From contig OX359247.1 of assembly GCA_947179485.1 (NCBI GenBank), positions 6,353,060 through 6,417,059 on the forward strand: 64,000 nt of DNA. Reading direction: 5' to 3'. This document shows positions 20,217-30,950 of this stretch, piece by piece. Origin of the DNA: Allacma fusca (taxonomy: Eukaryota; Arthropoda; Collembola; Symphypleona; Sminthuridae). The first letter of the stretch is position 1, and each line of letters begins with the position of its first letter. The position numbers were made by a program, and so were the translations under genes. The notes beneath the pieces were generated by a model that did not search any database, was not told the DNA's origin, and was given only the letters and a program-made list of their open reading frames with translations.

Positions 20217-20380
20217 CAGGAGTGGATTAATAAAATAATTTTTACCCAGGCCCTAACCCCCAAAATGGATTTGTGGGCCTTTGTATTTGCATGTATGTAA
20301 TCTGAGGGTCTTAGTCAACATTTTTGTTACCCTGGCCCTAAATGTTTTACAGGGTGGGCCACCCCGTAAATCCACCCCTG
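20217..20380. mobile_element. Possible old hAT-like MITE
   Basis: Imperfect inverted ends CAGGAGTGGATTAA and TAAATCCACCCCTG over 164 bp. No matching target duplication is visible, so this is tentative. Confidence 0.4.
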
Positions 20381-20789
20381 AATTTCTCTAGAACTCAAAA
20401 TTAACATGTTTGCTGGAAATCTTGTAGGATTTCCGCTGAAATGCTGTAAAGTTTAGTTAGTAAGTAAAATTGAATATAAAAAAATTAAACCATGCGTTAC
20501 ATTTTTGGCTCCGGTGACCTCATTGAAGCAGGATAATAAATAAATAAGATCATCATTATTAACTTAATTCTTGTAGCTTACAATCAAAATAGGTGTTTTG
20601 CAGAGCTTTATACAGTATTTGCAAAAGTAGGTGTCAAAAACGTGTTGCAAAGGGAATTCAAAATTATCCTTATAAATTAATGAACTAGGCATGGAGTTTG
20701 TGGATATTAAAATTTCGCGCTCTACTCTTAAGATCAGCGCGCAAGATTTAGGCATACAGTAAGTCTCCACGACTGGGCTTGATTCGTAA

Positions 20790-21614
20790 GGGGCCGTTCA
20801 AGTAATTCATAACGCAGGGGTAGTGGGTGGTCTAACAAACTAACGTTATGCTTTGTTACGTGCATCGGGGGGTGGTAAATCACCTTGGTACGTAACGCAG
20901 TTTTGATGATCCTTCTTACCTCTGAAAATTAAATAACTCGCCTTTATAGCTTCGAAGTTTACGACGAGTTGGTGGTCCTATTATAGATACACGTAACGTA
21001 AATTTCATACATATACGATTTTGCACATATACCCTTAAAAACATTTGTCCATGGAAAAGCCAAATTCGCCTTAAAGATTTCAAGTATTGTGCATCATATA
21101 TTGAATTAATTAGAAAATTTTAAATGGCACAATTTATTGGATGTGGAGCACGTTGAACCACTTCGGGTTATCCCGGAGGGTGGTCAAGGAAGTGATTATC
21201 ACGCTGTAGATTTAAGCTGTGGAAATTTACTTCGTAAATTCTGCCTGACTTCATTTGTTCAAGCAATTGAAAGTATAAACGCAGGACATTATTGAATGTG
21301 TTGTACACGGGTTTGCAGACAGTGACATTGAAGTTATTGAAAGTATTCCTGACCGGTTAAAAAGTCCATTTGTTGAATGTGAGGCTGAAGCCACAAATTG
21401 AATAAACCTAGTTTTACCGGATGAATCGTAGTCTTTCTTTAAGCAGTCATACAAATATTTAATCTAATGTATTTCCTAAGGCAGCATTTAAAAAAACATG
21501 TAACGCGTTATGTCGGGTAGGTGGTAGTTTAGTCAGCGTTACCCTAGCGTTACACCATGTGGGTGGGGGTGAAATTTTGACCAATTTTGCGTTATGAATT
21601 ACTTGAATGGCCCC
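20790..21614. mobile_element. PIF/Harbinger-like MITE
   Basis: Termini GGGGCC(G/A)TTCAAGTAATTCATAACGCA at both ends, flanked by TAA at 20787-20789 and 21615-21617. A 3-bp TWA duplication and G-rich TIR suit PIF/Harbinger. Inside the ends are repeated cgttac/gtaacg motifs. 825 bp, no transposase. Confidence 0.78.
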
Positions 21615-21689
21615 TAAGCCGTTTAGGCTTTGCACTTTCTGCTGTTATCTATTAATTTAAAGCTTGGCTCATTTCTCTATATAGCAAGC

Positions 21690-21800
21690 CACTATGTAGT
21701 ATACTCTTTCACTATATAGCCAAGCAAGCCAGAAGCACATCGAGCTGAAAAAGCTCTCCTCTGCGACAGCAGCTCGCTCAGCTCGCTGTGCTTCTCGGTA
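21690..21800. repeat. Dispersed repeat related to 1119-1216
   Basis: Inverted relative of the repeat around the first hAT MITE, including cactatatagccaagcaagcc and gctgtgcttctcgg. Confidence 0.5.
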
Positions 21801-21814
21801 ATGTTAGTCAAACG

Positions 21815-22515
21815 TTTTTTTAGGCCCGCGCCAGACCGCAGCCCGCTGAGTTTCAGGTGACACAGCCCGACCCAGCTTGCGGGCCCCCGCGGGGCCCGCA
21901 ATTGTTTAAGAACTTAGTAAAACGCTGTCAGATTCGCTTCCCATCACAATGTTTAAACAAAAGTATAAACCGTAGAAACCGAAGAATAAATATTATTTAA
22001 GTTTTAAAAAATTTTCAATATCTGTAGCTGGTTCGATTTTTAATTTGTGTTTGAAAATCCCTTCGCAGGAAACGTTAACTAATGGTAAGAATACTGCTCT
22101 AACAAATTTTACATGCTTTTGATTTCAGAGCAGCAACTTCAAAACGTTACAAGTCACAGTCACACAATGATAAGCGAAGAACACGATGAATAGTAACAAC
22201 CAACACTTACAAAGGCAGAAACGTGAGCAATCACAAACGGACGCAAACCATATAATTCTGAAAAAATCCTAAACGTCGGTGATTGCAATTTAAACGTTTT
22301 GTGGGCTGCTTGCGGGCCCAAGGTATATTTAAATCCTGCCCGAACCCGCCCGCAGCCCGCACTATGTGCATAAATTTCAACCCGACCTGCCCCGTTGAAA
22401 TACAATAAAAACCCAACCCGATCCGCAACTTGCAACACGACAAAGCATTAAACCCGAACCCGCCCATAACCCGCACGGGCGGGTCGGGCCGAGGCCCGAC
22501 CCGAATTTTTACCCG
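21815..22515. repeat. GC-rich element with gcccgacccg motifs
   Basis: The two ends (21822-21905 and 22310-22515) are dense in gcccg/cccga/gggcgggtcggg, in strong contrast to the AT-rich surroundings. The middle is AT-rich. The ends are inversely related (ggcccgcg... and ...cgcgggcc), the layout of the other motif-saturated MITEs here. No clean boundaries or target duplication found. Confidence 0.55.
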
Positions 22516-22978
22516 CGGGCCACGCCTTTAGACTGAGCGAAAACGTAGGGAGTTGAGTGGGAGTGGAGTGAGAGTGGGACTGATATGTACGAAAACGGTT
22601 GGGGCTGAGACGGAGTGGGACTGTCGGATTGAACTGACTCAAGTGCAGGGACTGACAATGAGCGGGACTGGCGCGCGTACAATATAAAGCAATTTTAAAT
22701 TTTATCGCGATATATTAAGGCTACTAATTTCAAAGAATGGGCCACCTTCATGTTGGTGTAGTACGGATTTGGGATACAAAATAAATTTAAATTATTTTTA
22801 AATTATTAAAGTAGCAAGAGCGGCAACATTGTCACGGGCAGCCATCCACCAACAAGACGGCGTACTCTTTCAAATTAGAAAAGAAAATTATTGATAAAAA
22901 TGTATAAAAAATTTTTACGGTATTATACAGTAGCAATACGTAAGTGCAGATGCAGTTGATAGTGCAAATGAAAGTGAC

Positions 22979-23818
22979 ATGCATAATTATCCTGTTGAGT
23001 ACTTAAACTCCATTAATCCTAATGAAATCGCCGCTTTTTTTTTAAATTTAAATTGGAGCGATTATTACGCTACTCCGAGATTTAAAAACTACATGGGGAC
23101 TACGGAATTGTACACGGCTGATTATTACAGAATTCAAGGAGAAAATTATGTTAGCAAAGGTTTTGACAGATATTGTCAGATTTTGACAGGTATTGACAGG
23201 CGAAAGGGGATATTGTAATATTTCTTCCCCGAGTGTCTTACACTAACTTGAAATGAAGGAGAATATCCATTTTTCTAACGAAGAAGACAATTTCCTGTTA
23301 ATTTAAACTTCTCCATGACCATAAACCAGTCTCAGGGTCAAAGTTTTAGTAAACCAGGCGTTTTTTTATCGAAGCCTGGTTTTACTCATGGTCAGGCTAT
23401 TATTACGCTTTCGAGAAATTTGAACACAAGGAGAGGATTATGTAATGATACAATGCTAATAGTTAAGCACTTAGCTAATAATATCATTCATGCTGAAATA
23501 TTGACAGGAGGTGCTCATGGTATTATAGTGTTTATACCTCAAATTGATTTGATTCCGTCTGACCCTAACATTTCATTTACGCTCAAAAAAGGCAATTTCC
23601 TATCAGAGTGAGTTTTGTTATCTATTATTACAAGTCAAGGGCAACGTTTAAGAATATATTTACCATCTCCACTTTTTACACATGGTCAATTATATGTTGC
23701 ATTTTCAAATGCTACATAAGGAAATAAAGATAAAATCAAAATTATCGATACTGAATATCAAGGGAAAATGCTTGATGGCAGAAATGAAATATTTACAACA
23801 AATGCATTTAAGTAAATT
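22979..23818 (+). pseudogene. Helitron helicase C-terminus, rearranged and broken
   Basis: Three recognisable pieces of a Rep-helicase. 22979-23040 encodes YPVEYLNSINPNE. 23290-23420 encodes RRQFPVN, then MTINQSQGQSF and a PGFTHGQ motif (superfamily 1 helicase motifs V-VI). 23430-23600 encodes LIVKHLANNIIHAEILTGG and IPQIDLIPSD. A second motif VI (SPLFTHGQLYVAFS) follows at 23635-23720 in another frame. In normal Helitrons the IVKHL/EILTG block comes before RRQFPV...SQGQ, so this copy has a duplicated or inverted order plus stops. The CTAG end at 24058 is about 240 bp downstream. Confidence 0.8.
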
Positions 23819-24032
23819 TTCAAAGGATAAATTCTCATTTGTATGCTAAAGCGAGACTAAGTCCCAGTCGCGATCTACGGGTCAAACATGGGACATGGGC
23901 ATGGGGTGGGAAGTTCCCAAGTGCGCTCAATCATGATATTTTCTTATTCTAATATTTCAAGTCTTAAATCACATTATAGTACTGCATATTCTAACGTCTA
24001 TGTAGAAGTATCCCAAACGTACAAGTAATTAT

Positions 24033-24059
24033 CCCTGCTGAGCAGGGCTTTCTACTAGT
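24033..24059 (+). mobile_element. Helitron 3' terminus
   Basis: Hairpin CCCTGCTGAGCAGGG (24033-24047), then ctttctA and CTAG (24055-24058) followed by T. It is downstream of Helitron helicase remains on the same strand, as expected for the element end. Confidence 0.65.
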
Positions 24060-24883
24060 ATTTGTTATTATCCTAAAACTGTTTGAAAAATTAATTTTGG
24101 CGCTTGGTTCTAGAAAATTTCAATGACAGTTTGCACATATATTAGACGATCCCTGTAATAGTATTGTATTTTGAGACGCCAGCATGCGGTAAGGGAAAAA
24201 TTGTGTCCAAAATTAAGGTTGTAGGATCTGAAATGTTTGACAACGTGATAAAGTATTTGAGTTGCGGGCATTTTCGGAAAATCTGGAAATTTTTTATTAT
24301 TCGACCAGTATTTTTTCCATTATTTCGACTTTTAGCCAATATGTGCTAAAACATGTTCTTTCCATAATTATGAATCAAATTGCTAGTACACTGAATGTAA
24401 AAAAATTATTGCAAATGGTGAGTTCGCGGATTAATAAAATTGTCGACAGTGAGTCCATGAAGACGTGTATGCTCAACACGTGGTACTCTTCTGGACTTAA
24501 ATGCATGCGAAATACATAATCGACTGACTGAGATTTTTGCTAGGACTGAGACTGATAGGGACTAACGCATGGATACTACACGACTGAGTGGACTGACAGA
24601 ATGTTAGAATGCTACTTACGTGGGACTATTAGAGTTAGAAGACTTGCCTGTACACATTGCCAGTACCTAGACTATTATTATTCAATATTAGTATGTATTG
24701 CTTTTATTTAAATTACATGTAGACGTGGGTTTAATATACAATAGACAATTTAATCCCTTTAACGACGATGCTGCTGCAAGGGAATGTGTAGAACGCTAAA
24801 TATTGTTTTGATCCCTGAATTAAAATACTAGCCTTATTCAAACGAATGTCAATATACACATGTACATTATTATACATTTTGCT
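24060..24883. other. No gene seen
   Basis: Interior of the long-TIR element. Contains gactgactgag/gactgagactgatagggact motifs (24520-24600) that echo gagtgggactg motifs at 22515-22670. Together these may be the split ends of another element in which the Helitron landed. No frame with a known domain. Confidence 0.4.
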
Positions 24884-25044
24884 ACCTTATGCGTTTAGAT
24901 ACCCTATACGTTTAGACGATTATGCGTTTAGATACCTTATACGTATATAGATGATTATACGTTTAGATACCTTATACGTTTAGCTGATTATGCGTATTGA
25001 GCTTATGCGTTTAGCTGTTATACGTTTAGCTTTTATGCGTTTAG
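24884..25044. repeat. Right TIR, tatRcgtttag repeats
   Basis: Reverse-complement partner of 19774-19990, with units ataccttatacgtttag and gcgtttagctg. Confidence 0.85.
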
Positions 25045-25064
25045 AGGTGTAATCGAATCAATGG

Positions 25065-25890
25065 CACTATCCAATTTAAATTTCAGTACTTCCTTTCCGT
25101 AAGTCCCTATACAAAACCTAAAACCCCGCATGTGTGTATGTCGAAATATCCTGTACTTGATGTCTGTTGGTTTGTTGATCTGAAAATTTGTTACATCATT
25201 GTCGACCAGATGTCCTAACAATCGTGCCATAACATGCTTTACTTCTCCGCATTTTTACAACCACTGCTAATTTGTTGTAGTATAACAGGTAGGGACTTCC
25301 CAATGCAAATAACTTATACATTCCTCTTCTAAATTATATGCATACGTTTTATTGTTCAGTGCATCAGTTGCATGACTATACCCCAACTCGGCATGTCGGC
25401 ATCAGTAGCATACCTGCTCCCTTCATATTATATTTATTTATGAAGCCCCTTTCCATAGCCTAAATTTCCTAGGTGCCTATATTTATACCCCAAACTTCCC
25501 AACATATTTTATTTGCATATAAATCCCAATGAACCTTGCCTATATCCTAGCCTACATTCTCGTTTTTTGCTTCCTCCCTAGAATTTTTGCCTATAAAAGG
25601 GCCTAGATATAGGCAAGGGGCCCATCTTTGCTGTATTCCATTGATGGTCAAGATTAAGTCTTACTTTCTTAATAATATTTTAATTTTTGCGTGACGAATG
25701 TGAGTATATGTATTAGATCAACCCCATTCTTATAGACATGTTCATTTGGAGGAGGTTACCAAATATTTGTAGCGCGGTTCAAGTTTGAACTTCAAAGCAC
25801 ATTGGTGCTTAGCTCATTGTTGTTTTCCTATGAAAAACCACTAAGTGCAAGTTTATATAATTAGAAAAACTGATTTAGATGAGGTAAATA
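25065..25890. other. No gene seen; cctagg/ataggc-rich patch
   Basis: 25440-25625 is rich in ccta, taggc and atata motifs, with aagccccttt near the left and aggcaaggggccc near the right. It may be another motif-rich MITE, but no exact ends or duplication were found. Confidence 0.35.
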
Positions 25891-25894
25891 AACC

Positions 25895-26065
25895 AGACAT
25901 GTCCAGCCTTCGAAGGCTGGCCTTCAATGAAGGCTTCATTGAAGGCGGAATATCAATTTTCCAGAGAGTTGGGAAGGGAAGGCGGGATGGCTGAATTAAT
26001 TCGGGAAGGCTGAAGGAAGGCTTCCTAGTATTAACAGAAAAAGGGAAGGCGAAGGAAGGAAGTCA
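25895..26065. repeat. Diverged CCTTC-family fragment
   Basis: Starts with the palindrome ccagccttcgaaggctgg and contains many gaagg and ggaaggcg motifs. Related to the hAT MITEs at 1225 and 19174 but shorter, without their CAGAGATGCGC ends. Confidence 0.5.
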
Positions 26066-26405
26066 GGCAGCCTATTTAAAGTAATTAGCCACCTCTTGAC
26101 GCGTATTCACTAATCAAAATTGGTCACAAAGAGAATACTGTGCTTTTACAAAATTAACATTAAACTAAATAGGTATTGGCAACAAAATTAACATTCTGTT
26201 AAATTGGAACTGGTACTAAAATTCACATTGAGTTTCGATGCGTTATGTCATGTTCAGCACAATGTTAATTTTGGCACCATTTCCTATTTTGCACAATGTT
26301 AATTTTGGCACCATTTCCTATTTTGCACAATGCTAATTTTGTTATCAATTGTACTTTCATGAACAATTCGAATACGCGTGGAAGAATTAGGAATGCAACG
26401 TTTTG
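26066..26405. repeat. Repeated gcacaatgttaattttggcaccatttcc
   Basis: A 40-bp unit occurs twice in tandem at 26255-26335, with inverted relatives (caaaattaacatt) at 26150-26230. This is the pre-existing DNA into which the Gypsy element inserted. Confidence 0.5.
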
Positions 26406-26410
26406 ACCCA

Positions 26411-26775
26411 TGTGTGAATATTATGTATATTGTACCGTTACTCTCCACCCGTCTCAACACCTGCTCATTCCTGTCCTAACCTGAATGAACCTGTTCATTC
26501 CTGTCTGAACCTGTATGAACTGGAATCATCCTGTTCCAACCTAAACCTTCTGCAGCCGTTACCTTTGCCAGGCTGAGACACACTCTCGTGCCCGTATATA
26601 AAGGATTCCTTCCTCATGCTACTTCAGTAGCGTCTCACTCACTATCACTACTCTTACTCTCTCTCTCCACTTCTTCACATTCGGCTTTCTGAATAAACTA
26701 CAATCTTTCCTATTCAATTATCGTCGTTAATATCTACGTACATTTATTACGCTACCATAAACAGATATTAATGCA
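26411..26775 (+). repeat. Gypsy 5' LTR
   Basis: TG...CA ends, 365 bp. It contains tatataaagg at 26595-26604 as a TATA box and aataaa at 26692-26697 as a polyadenylation signal. Short imperfect repeats of cctgttcattcctgtc(c/t)(a/g)aacctg lie upstream of the TATA box. Confidence 0.96.
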
Positions 26776-26790
26776 TGGTGGCAGCTACGG
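26776..26790 (+). promoter_or_regulatory. Gypsy primer-binding site
   Basis: tggtggcagctacgg directly abuts the LTR end, the position of the tRNA primer-binding site. It begins with TGG, complementary to a tRNA CCA tail. The tRNA was not identified. Confidence 0.7.
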
Positions 26791-26908
26791 TCGAACTCAC
26801 AGCTATTAATTACACTTTCAAGTTTACACTTTACAGTATACACACACATACTGATTTCCACATACGCTCCGTGGGCACAAAACTTCAGTCTCTCTTCTCA
26901 CCTTCATC

Positions 26909-29900
26909 ATGGCTACTCCTACTGCACCTCCAACGGACGCACTCAGACCTCCAGAGGGATTCTCCTACGACACCCCATCGCAGTGGACAACCTGGATTCG
27001 CCGTTTCCAAGGGTTCGTGACCCTTTCCAAGCAGACTGATGATGACTGGAAGATCAGCTCACTACTCTACCATATGGGTGGTAACGCCTATGAAATCTTT
27101 GACTCATTCCAGTTGAGTAAAACGGACGCTAAAGATTACGATAAAGTATGTGAAGCCTTCCGAGCCCATTTCATTGGGAAACTGAACGTTGTTTTTGAAC
27201 GCTTCATGTTTAATTCCCGAGTACAACAGACAGAGGAGAATGTGGATCAGTTCATCACGGACCTACACAAGTTGGCAAAAACTTGTAATTTCCAGTCCCT
27301 GCACGATGATTTAATTAGAGACCGTATCGTCATCGGTATCTTGGACAAGACCGTATCACTACAGCTCCAGACAAAGGACAAATTGACTCTGGAGGAAGCC
27401 GTAGCTCACGTGAAAACTCACGAGAAGTTCAAGAAACAACAACCCACCATTTCCGGAGGAAATACGGATGTGGACCGAGTTTTTAGCAAGAAAAACTCCC
27501 AATCAAAAGGGAAATTCAACAATAAAACATGGAAATGTTTTAATTGTGGAGACGTGAAGCAACACTCAAAGGACGCTTGCAGAGCCAAAGGAGCCAAGTG
27601 CAATACATGCGGTAAAATGGGACATTTTGCCAAAGTTTGCAAGTCAGCCAAGGACCAGGCCAAGCCCAAGAGTAAATCAAAAATACAACAAGTCCAGGAA
27701 GATAGCGACACAGACTCCGTGTTTCTGGGAGAAGCCACCCGGGCTGAAGATAACCCCAAGAGCAATTGGTCTACAGAGATAATAGTGGGAAATGTCCCCA
27801 TCATTTTCAAGTTAGACACGGGAGCAGACGTCACCATCATCCCTGAGCACATTTTTGAACAAAACCTACCCAAGGCAGTCCGTCATTTACGACCGGACCA
27901 CAGGAAATTCAGTGCCGCGAATGGCACAAATTTAGCAGTTACCGGCAGATTCAAGGCCAATTTACTATACAAGGACAGAGCAACCCAGGCCGACATATAC
28001 GTGGCCTCAGGACTCAAGCAGCCGCTACTAGGGCGCAACGAGTGCCTAGCTTTACAGCTAATAAAACTTACAGTGAACTCAATTGACATGGTCAGAGCGT
28101 ACACTACAGTACAACCCCATACCGAGTTTCCAAAACTTTTCAAAGGATTAGGAACCATGTCCCAACCCTATACAATCAGGCTCAAAGACGGAGCCCAACC
28201 TTACGCCATAGCACAACCTAGGAAGGTTGCCATTCCTCTCCTACCTAAACTCAAGGAAGAACTGGACAAGTTAGTGAAACAAGGAGTAATCAAAGCCATT
28301 GACGAGCCCACGGATTGGTGCTCACCCATTGTGGTCGTTAGGAAGCCAAATGGAGACATACGACTCTGCAAGGACTTCACTAGACTTAACGAATCAATTG
28401 CAAGAGAATTCCATCCCATGCCGGTGGTTTCAGAAACTCTCGCAAAAATCCACGGCGCAGTTATCTTCTCGAAAGGAGATAACCGCCAGGGCTTCCACCA
28501 AATACGGCTATCTGAGGAAAGCCAAAAACTGACAGCATTCATTACACCATTTGGACGGTATTGTTGTTTACGTCTTCCGTTCGGAATAAGTTCCGCACCA
28601 GAACATTATCAAAAAAGGATGTCGGAAGCTCTAACGGGCCTGCCAGTCATACACCACACGGACGATTGGTTGACGTGGGGCCGCAATCAAGAGGAACACG
28701 ACAAGAACTTAAGACTAGTCCTCACCCGCCTTCAAGAGAAGGGAATCACTCTCAACCCTGAGAAGTGCGAGTTTGGGGTGAAGGAAGTAAAGTTCCTGGG
28801 ACACATAATTTCAGCCAAAGGGATCAGCATCGACCCAAAACGGCTAAGAGCCATCACCAACCTACCTACACCAAAGGACACTTCCGATGTTAGAAGTTTC
28901 GTAGGATTCATCATGTACATTGGACAATTTATTCCAAACTTATCAACAATAATGCAACCCTTGTATGCATTATTACAAAAGGACGTCGAGTTCAAGTGGG
29001 GACCTGCAGAACAGAAAGCACATACCACGGTACTAGGACTGCTAACATCCGCCCCGGTGCTTGCGATATACAACCCAAATTCCCCTACTACCATTTCCAC
29101 GGACGCATCATCCTTCGGCCTCGGAACCATTCTTAAGCAACAACAGTCAGACAACACTTGGAGACTTGTAGCATGTGCCTCCCGCACACTTTCAGCTGCA
29201 GAAAAGAACTATGCACAAATAGAGAAGGAGTGTCTTGCCATCGTCTGGGCAAGTGAGAAGTTCCAAACCTTCCTCACCGGCTTACAGTTTCAAGTTGAAA
29301 CCGATCATAAGCCGCTCCTCGCAATCCTCAAAACGAAGCATTTGGATGAGCTATCCCCTCGACTCCAAAGATTCAGACTACGTATGATGAGATACGACTT
29401 CACTATCTATCATACACCAGGGAAGAATCTAGTCGGAGCAGATTTCCTATCCCGACATCCCCTCCCTACCACGGGCAACCAAGACTTTACAATGGACTGC
29501 AACGCTGCCATTGAACTATTTATTGATTCCTTACCGGCAACTGACGCCAAATTACAAGAAATCAAAAAGGCTCAGCAGAAAGACGATACGTGCAAGCAAT
29601 TAGCTGAGTACAGCCGTTCTGGATGGCCTCCTCTCAAGAAACTCACGGAGGAGTTCAAACTATTTCACACTCATAAAGACGAGATCACAGTACAAGGAGA
29701 TTTACTGTTACGAGGCAACCGCCTCATCATCCCAAAGCCTTTACAATCGGAACTCCTACAACGTGTCCATGCAGGGCACATGGGAATTTCCAAGGCACGG
29801 GCCAGAGCCCACACTTCCATGTGGTGGCCCGGAATCTCAAGAGACATTCAAAGATTAATCAAGAACTGCCCAACGTGCATTCCGCACAGACAAGAGAGGA

Positions 29901-30877
29901 AAGAGCCGCTGATGCCCAGTGATTTTCCTCACAGACCATGGTCCACCATAGGAATGGACCTCTTCCATTATGAAGGGAAGAATTACCTAATAGTCAGTGA
30001 CTATTATTCAAGATACCCAGAAGTAGTACTATTATCAAGTACCACTTCCGAAGCAATTATTTCACATTGCAAATCCATTTTTGCCAGGCACGGCATACCG
30101 GATATTGTCAGATCCGACAATGGACCTCAGTTTCAAGAGGCATTCAAATCATTCACAACCAAATGGGGATTCCAACACATCACATCCAGCCCCCATTATC
30201 CACAAAGCAACGGTTTCATAGAAGTCATGGTCAAAACCATCAAGGACCTGTTAAAGAAAAATCCCAAGGATTTTCAAGAAGCATTACTAGAGTACAGGAG
30301 TACTCCACTAAGCAACGGTTATAGTCCAGCACAACTACTAATGGGACGACGCCTTAGGTCAAGTCTACCCATAACACCAAAATTACTGCAGCCAAAAGCA
30401 GTAAAGGCCAAAGCAGTAAAAGACTTTGAAGCTGCTAAGAAACAAAAAGGCAAAGACAACTTTGACAAAAGACACGGAGTTGTCACTAAACCAGATCTTT
30501 CAATCGGACAACCTGTATGGGTGAAAGACAAACAACTATGGGGAACCATCCAAAGTCCAACAAAGGAACCACGGTCATACAACGTCCAGACTCCCCAAGG
30601 AACCTATAGACGAAACACCTCGCAATTATATCCCATGACCACCCCGGTTAAGAAACAGGAGTTCGTAACACCCCCGGAGGAACCACCATCCACACCTAGC
30701 CCAGCAAGAACTGAGATCATCCCCTACAGCATGACTCCCAGTCCCTTCAAACAAATCAAGACTCCAAGTCCACCCAAGGTCAAAACATTTACTCTCCCAG
30801 GATCAAGTAGATCAGATCCAGTGACCAAAACCAGATCAGGACGTCTAGTCCAGAAACCTGATAAATACGTAGCTTAA
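26909..30877 (+). CDS. Gypsy gag-pol polyprotein
   Basis: 1,322 residues without stop or frameshift; gag and pol are fused in one frame. Gag: residues 1-250, with two zinc knuckles starting CFNC (~210) and CNTC (~231). Protease: LDTGAD at ~302. Reverse transcriptase: VVVRKPNGDIRLC, FITPFGRY, LPFGISSAPEHYQ and active-site HTDD at 583-586, in place of the usual YxDD. RNase H: TDAS at ~730, with EKECLAIVW. Integrase: zinc finger HAGHMG...CPTC (~953-990), then Asp in GMDLF (~1015), Asp in SDNG (~1070) and Glu in GFIEV (~1104). The tail is a GPY-like module without a chromodomain. Most like the Mag/K02A2.6-type lineage. Confidence 0.96.
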   Translation: MATPTAPPTDALRPPEGFSYDTPSQWTTWIRRFQGFVTLSKQTDDDWKISSLLYHMGGNAYEIFDSFQLSKTDAKDYDKVCEAFRAHFIGKLNVVFERFMFNSRVQQTEENVDQFITDLHKLAKTCNFQSLHDDLIRDRIVIGILDKTVSLQLQTKDKLTLEEAVAHVKTHEKFKKQQPTISGGNTDVDRVFSKKNSQSKGKFNNKTWKCFNCGDVKQHSKDACRAKGAKCNTCGKMGHFAKVCKSAKDQAKPKSKSKIQQVQEDSDTDSVFLGEATRAEDNPKSNWSTEIIVGNVPIIFKLDTGADVTIIPEHIFEQNLPKAVRHLRPDHRKFSAANGTNLAVTGRFKANLLYKDRATQADIYVASGLKQPLLGRNECLALQLIKLTVNSIDMVRAYTTVQPHTEFPKLFKGLGTMSQPYTIRLKDGAQPYAIAQPRKVAIPLLPKLKEELDKLVKQGVIKAIDEPTDWCSPIVVVRKPNGDIRLCKDFTRLNESIAREFHPMPVVSETLAKIHGAVIFSKGDNRQGFHQIRLSEESQKLTAFITPFGRYCCLRLPFGISSAPEHYQKRMSEALTGLPVIHHTDDWLTWGRNQEEHDKNLRLVLTRLQEKGITLNPEKCEFGVKEVKFLGHIISAKGISIDPKRLRAITNLPTPKDTSDVRSFVGFIMYIGQFIPNLSTIMQPLYALLQKDVEFKWGPAEQKAHTTVLGLLTSAPVLAIYNPNSPTTISTDASSFGLGTILKQQQSDNTWRLVACASRTLSAAEKNYAQIEKECLAIVWASEKFQTFLTGLQFQVETDHKPLLAILKTKHLDELSPRLQRFRLRMMRYDFTIYHTPGKNLVGADFLSRHPLPTTGNQDFTMDCNAAIELFIDSLPATDAKLQEIKKAQQKDDTCKQLAEYSRSGWPPLKKLTEEFKLFHTHKDEITVQGDLLLRGNRLIIPKPLQSELLQRVHAGHMGISKARARAHTSMWWPGISRDIQRLIKNCPTCIPHRQERKEPLMPSDFPHRPWSTIGMDLFHYEGKNYLIVSDYYSRYPEVVLLSSTTSEAIISHCKSIFARHGIPDIVRSDNGPQFQEAFKSFTTKWGFQHITSSPHYPQSNGFIEVMVKTIKDLLKKNPKDFQEALLEYRSTPLSNGYSPAQLLMGRRLRSSLPITPKLLQPKAVKAKAVKDFEAAKKQKGKDNFDKRHGVVTKPDLSIGQPVWVKDKQLWGTIQSPTKEPRSYNVQTPQGTYRRNTSQLYPMTTPVKKQEFVTPPEEPPSTPSPARTEIIPYSMTPSPFKQIKTPSPPKVKTFTLPGSSRSDPVTKTRSGRLVQKPDKYVA

Positions 30878-30938
30878 AAATTTCTCATGCTATGTAATTT
30901 CTTATTCTTATTCCTTACAGTTATAATGTTCTTATCTT

Positions 30939-30950
30939 AAAAAGAGAGGA
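30939..30950 (+). promoter_or_regulatory. Gypsy polypurine tract
   Basis: aaaaagagagga immediately before the 3' LTR; primes plus-strand DNA synthesis. Confidence 0.85.

Larger units (their letters stand above)
19765..25054. mobile_element. Long-TIR element, 5.3 kb, Mutator-like candidate
   Basis: The left arm (19774-~19990) and right arm (~24884-25044) are collinear inverted repeats over at least 160 bp, made of ctaaacg(c/t)ata units. Both sides are flanked by the 10-bp direct repeat gaatcaatgg (19755-19764 and 25055-25064). TIRs over 100 bp with a 9-11 bp target duplication suggest Mutator-like elements, but no MULE transposase is visible. The inside holds a PIF/Harbinger MITE and Helitron remnants, which are later insertions or captured DNA. 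Confidence 0.7.

Noticed and set aside
20217-20380. Confident hAT call for a 164-bp element
   Set aside because: Ends are only imperfectly complementary and no target duplication is present, so it is listed as tentative only.
26775-27020. Short frame at the start of the Gypsy leader
   Set aside because: Overlaps the primer-binding site and the gag start in another phase; no known role.
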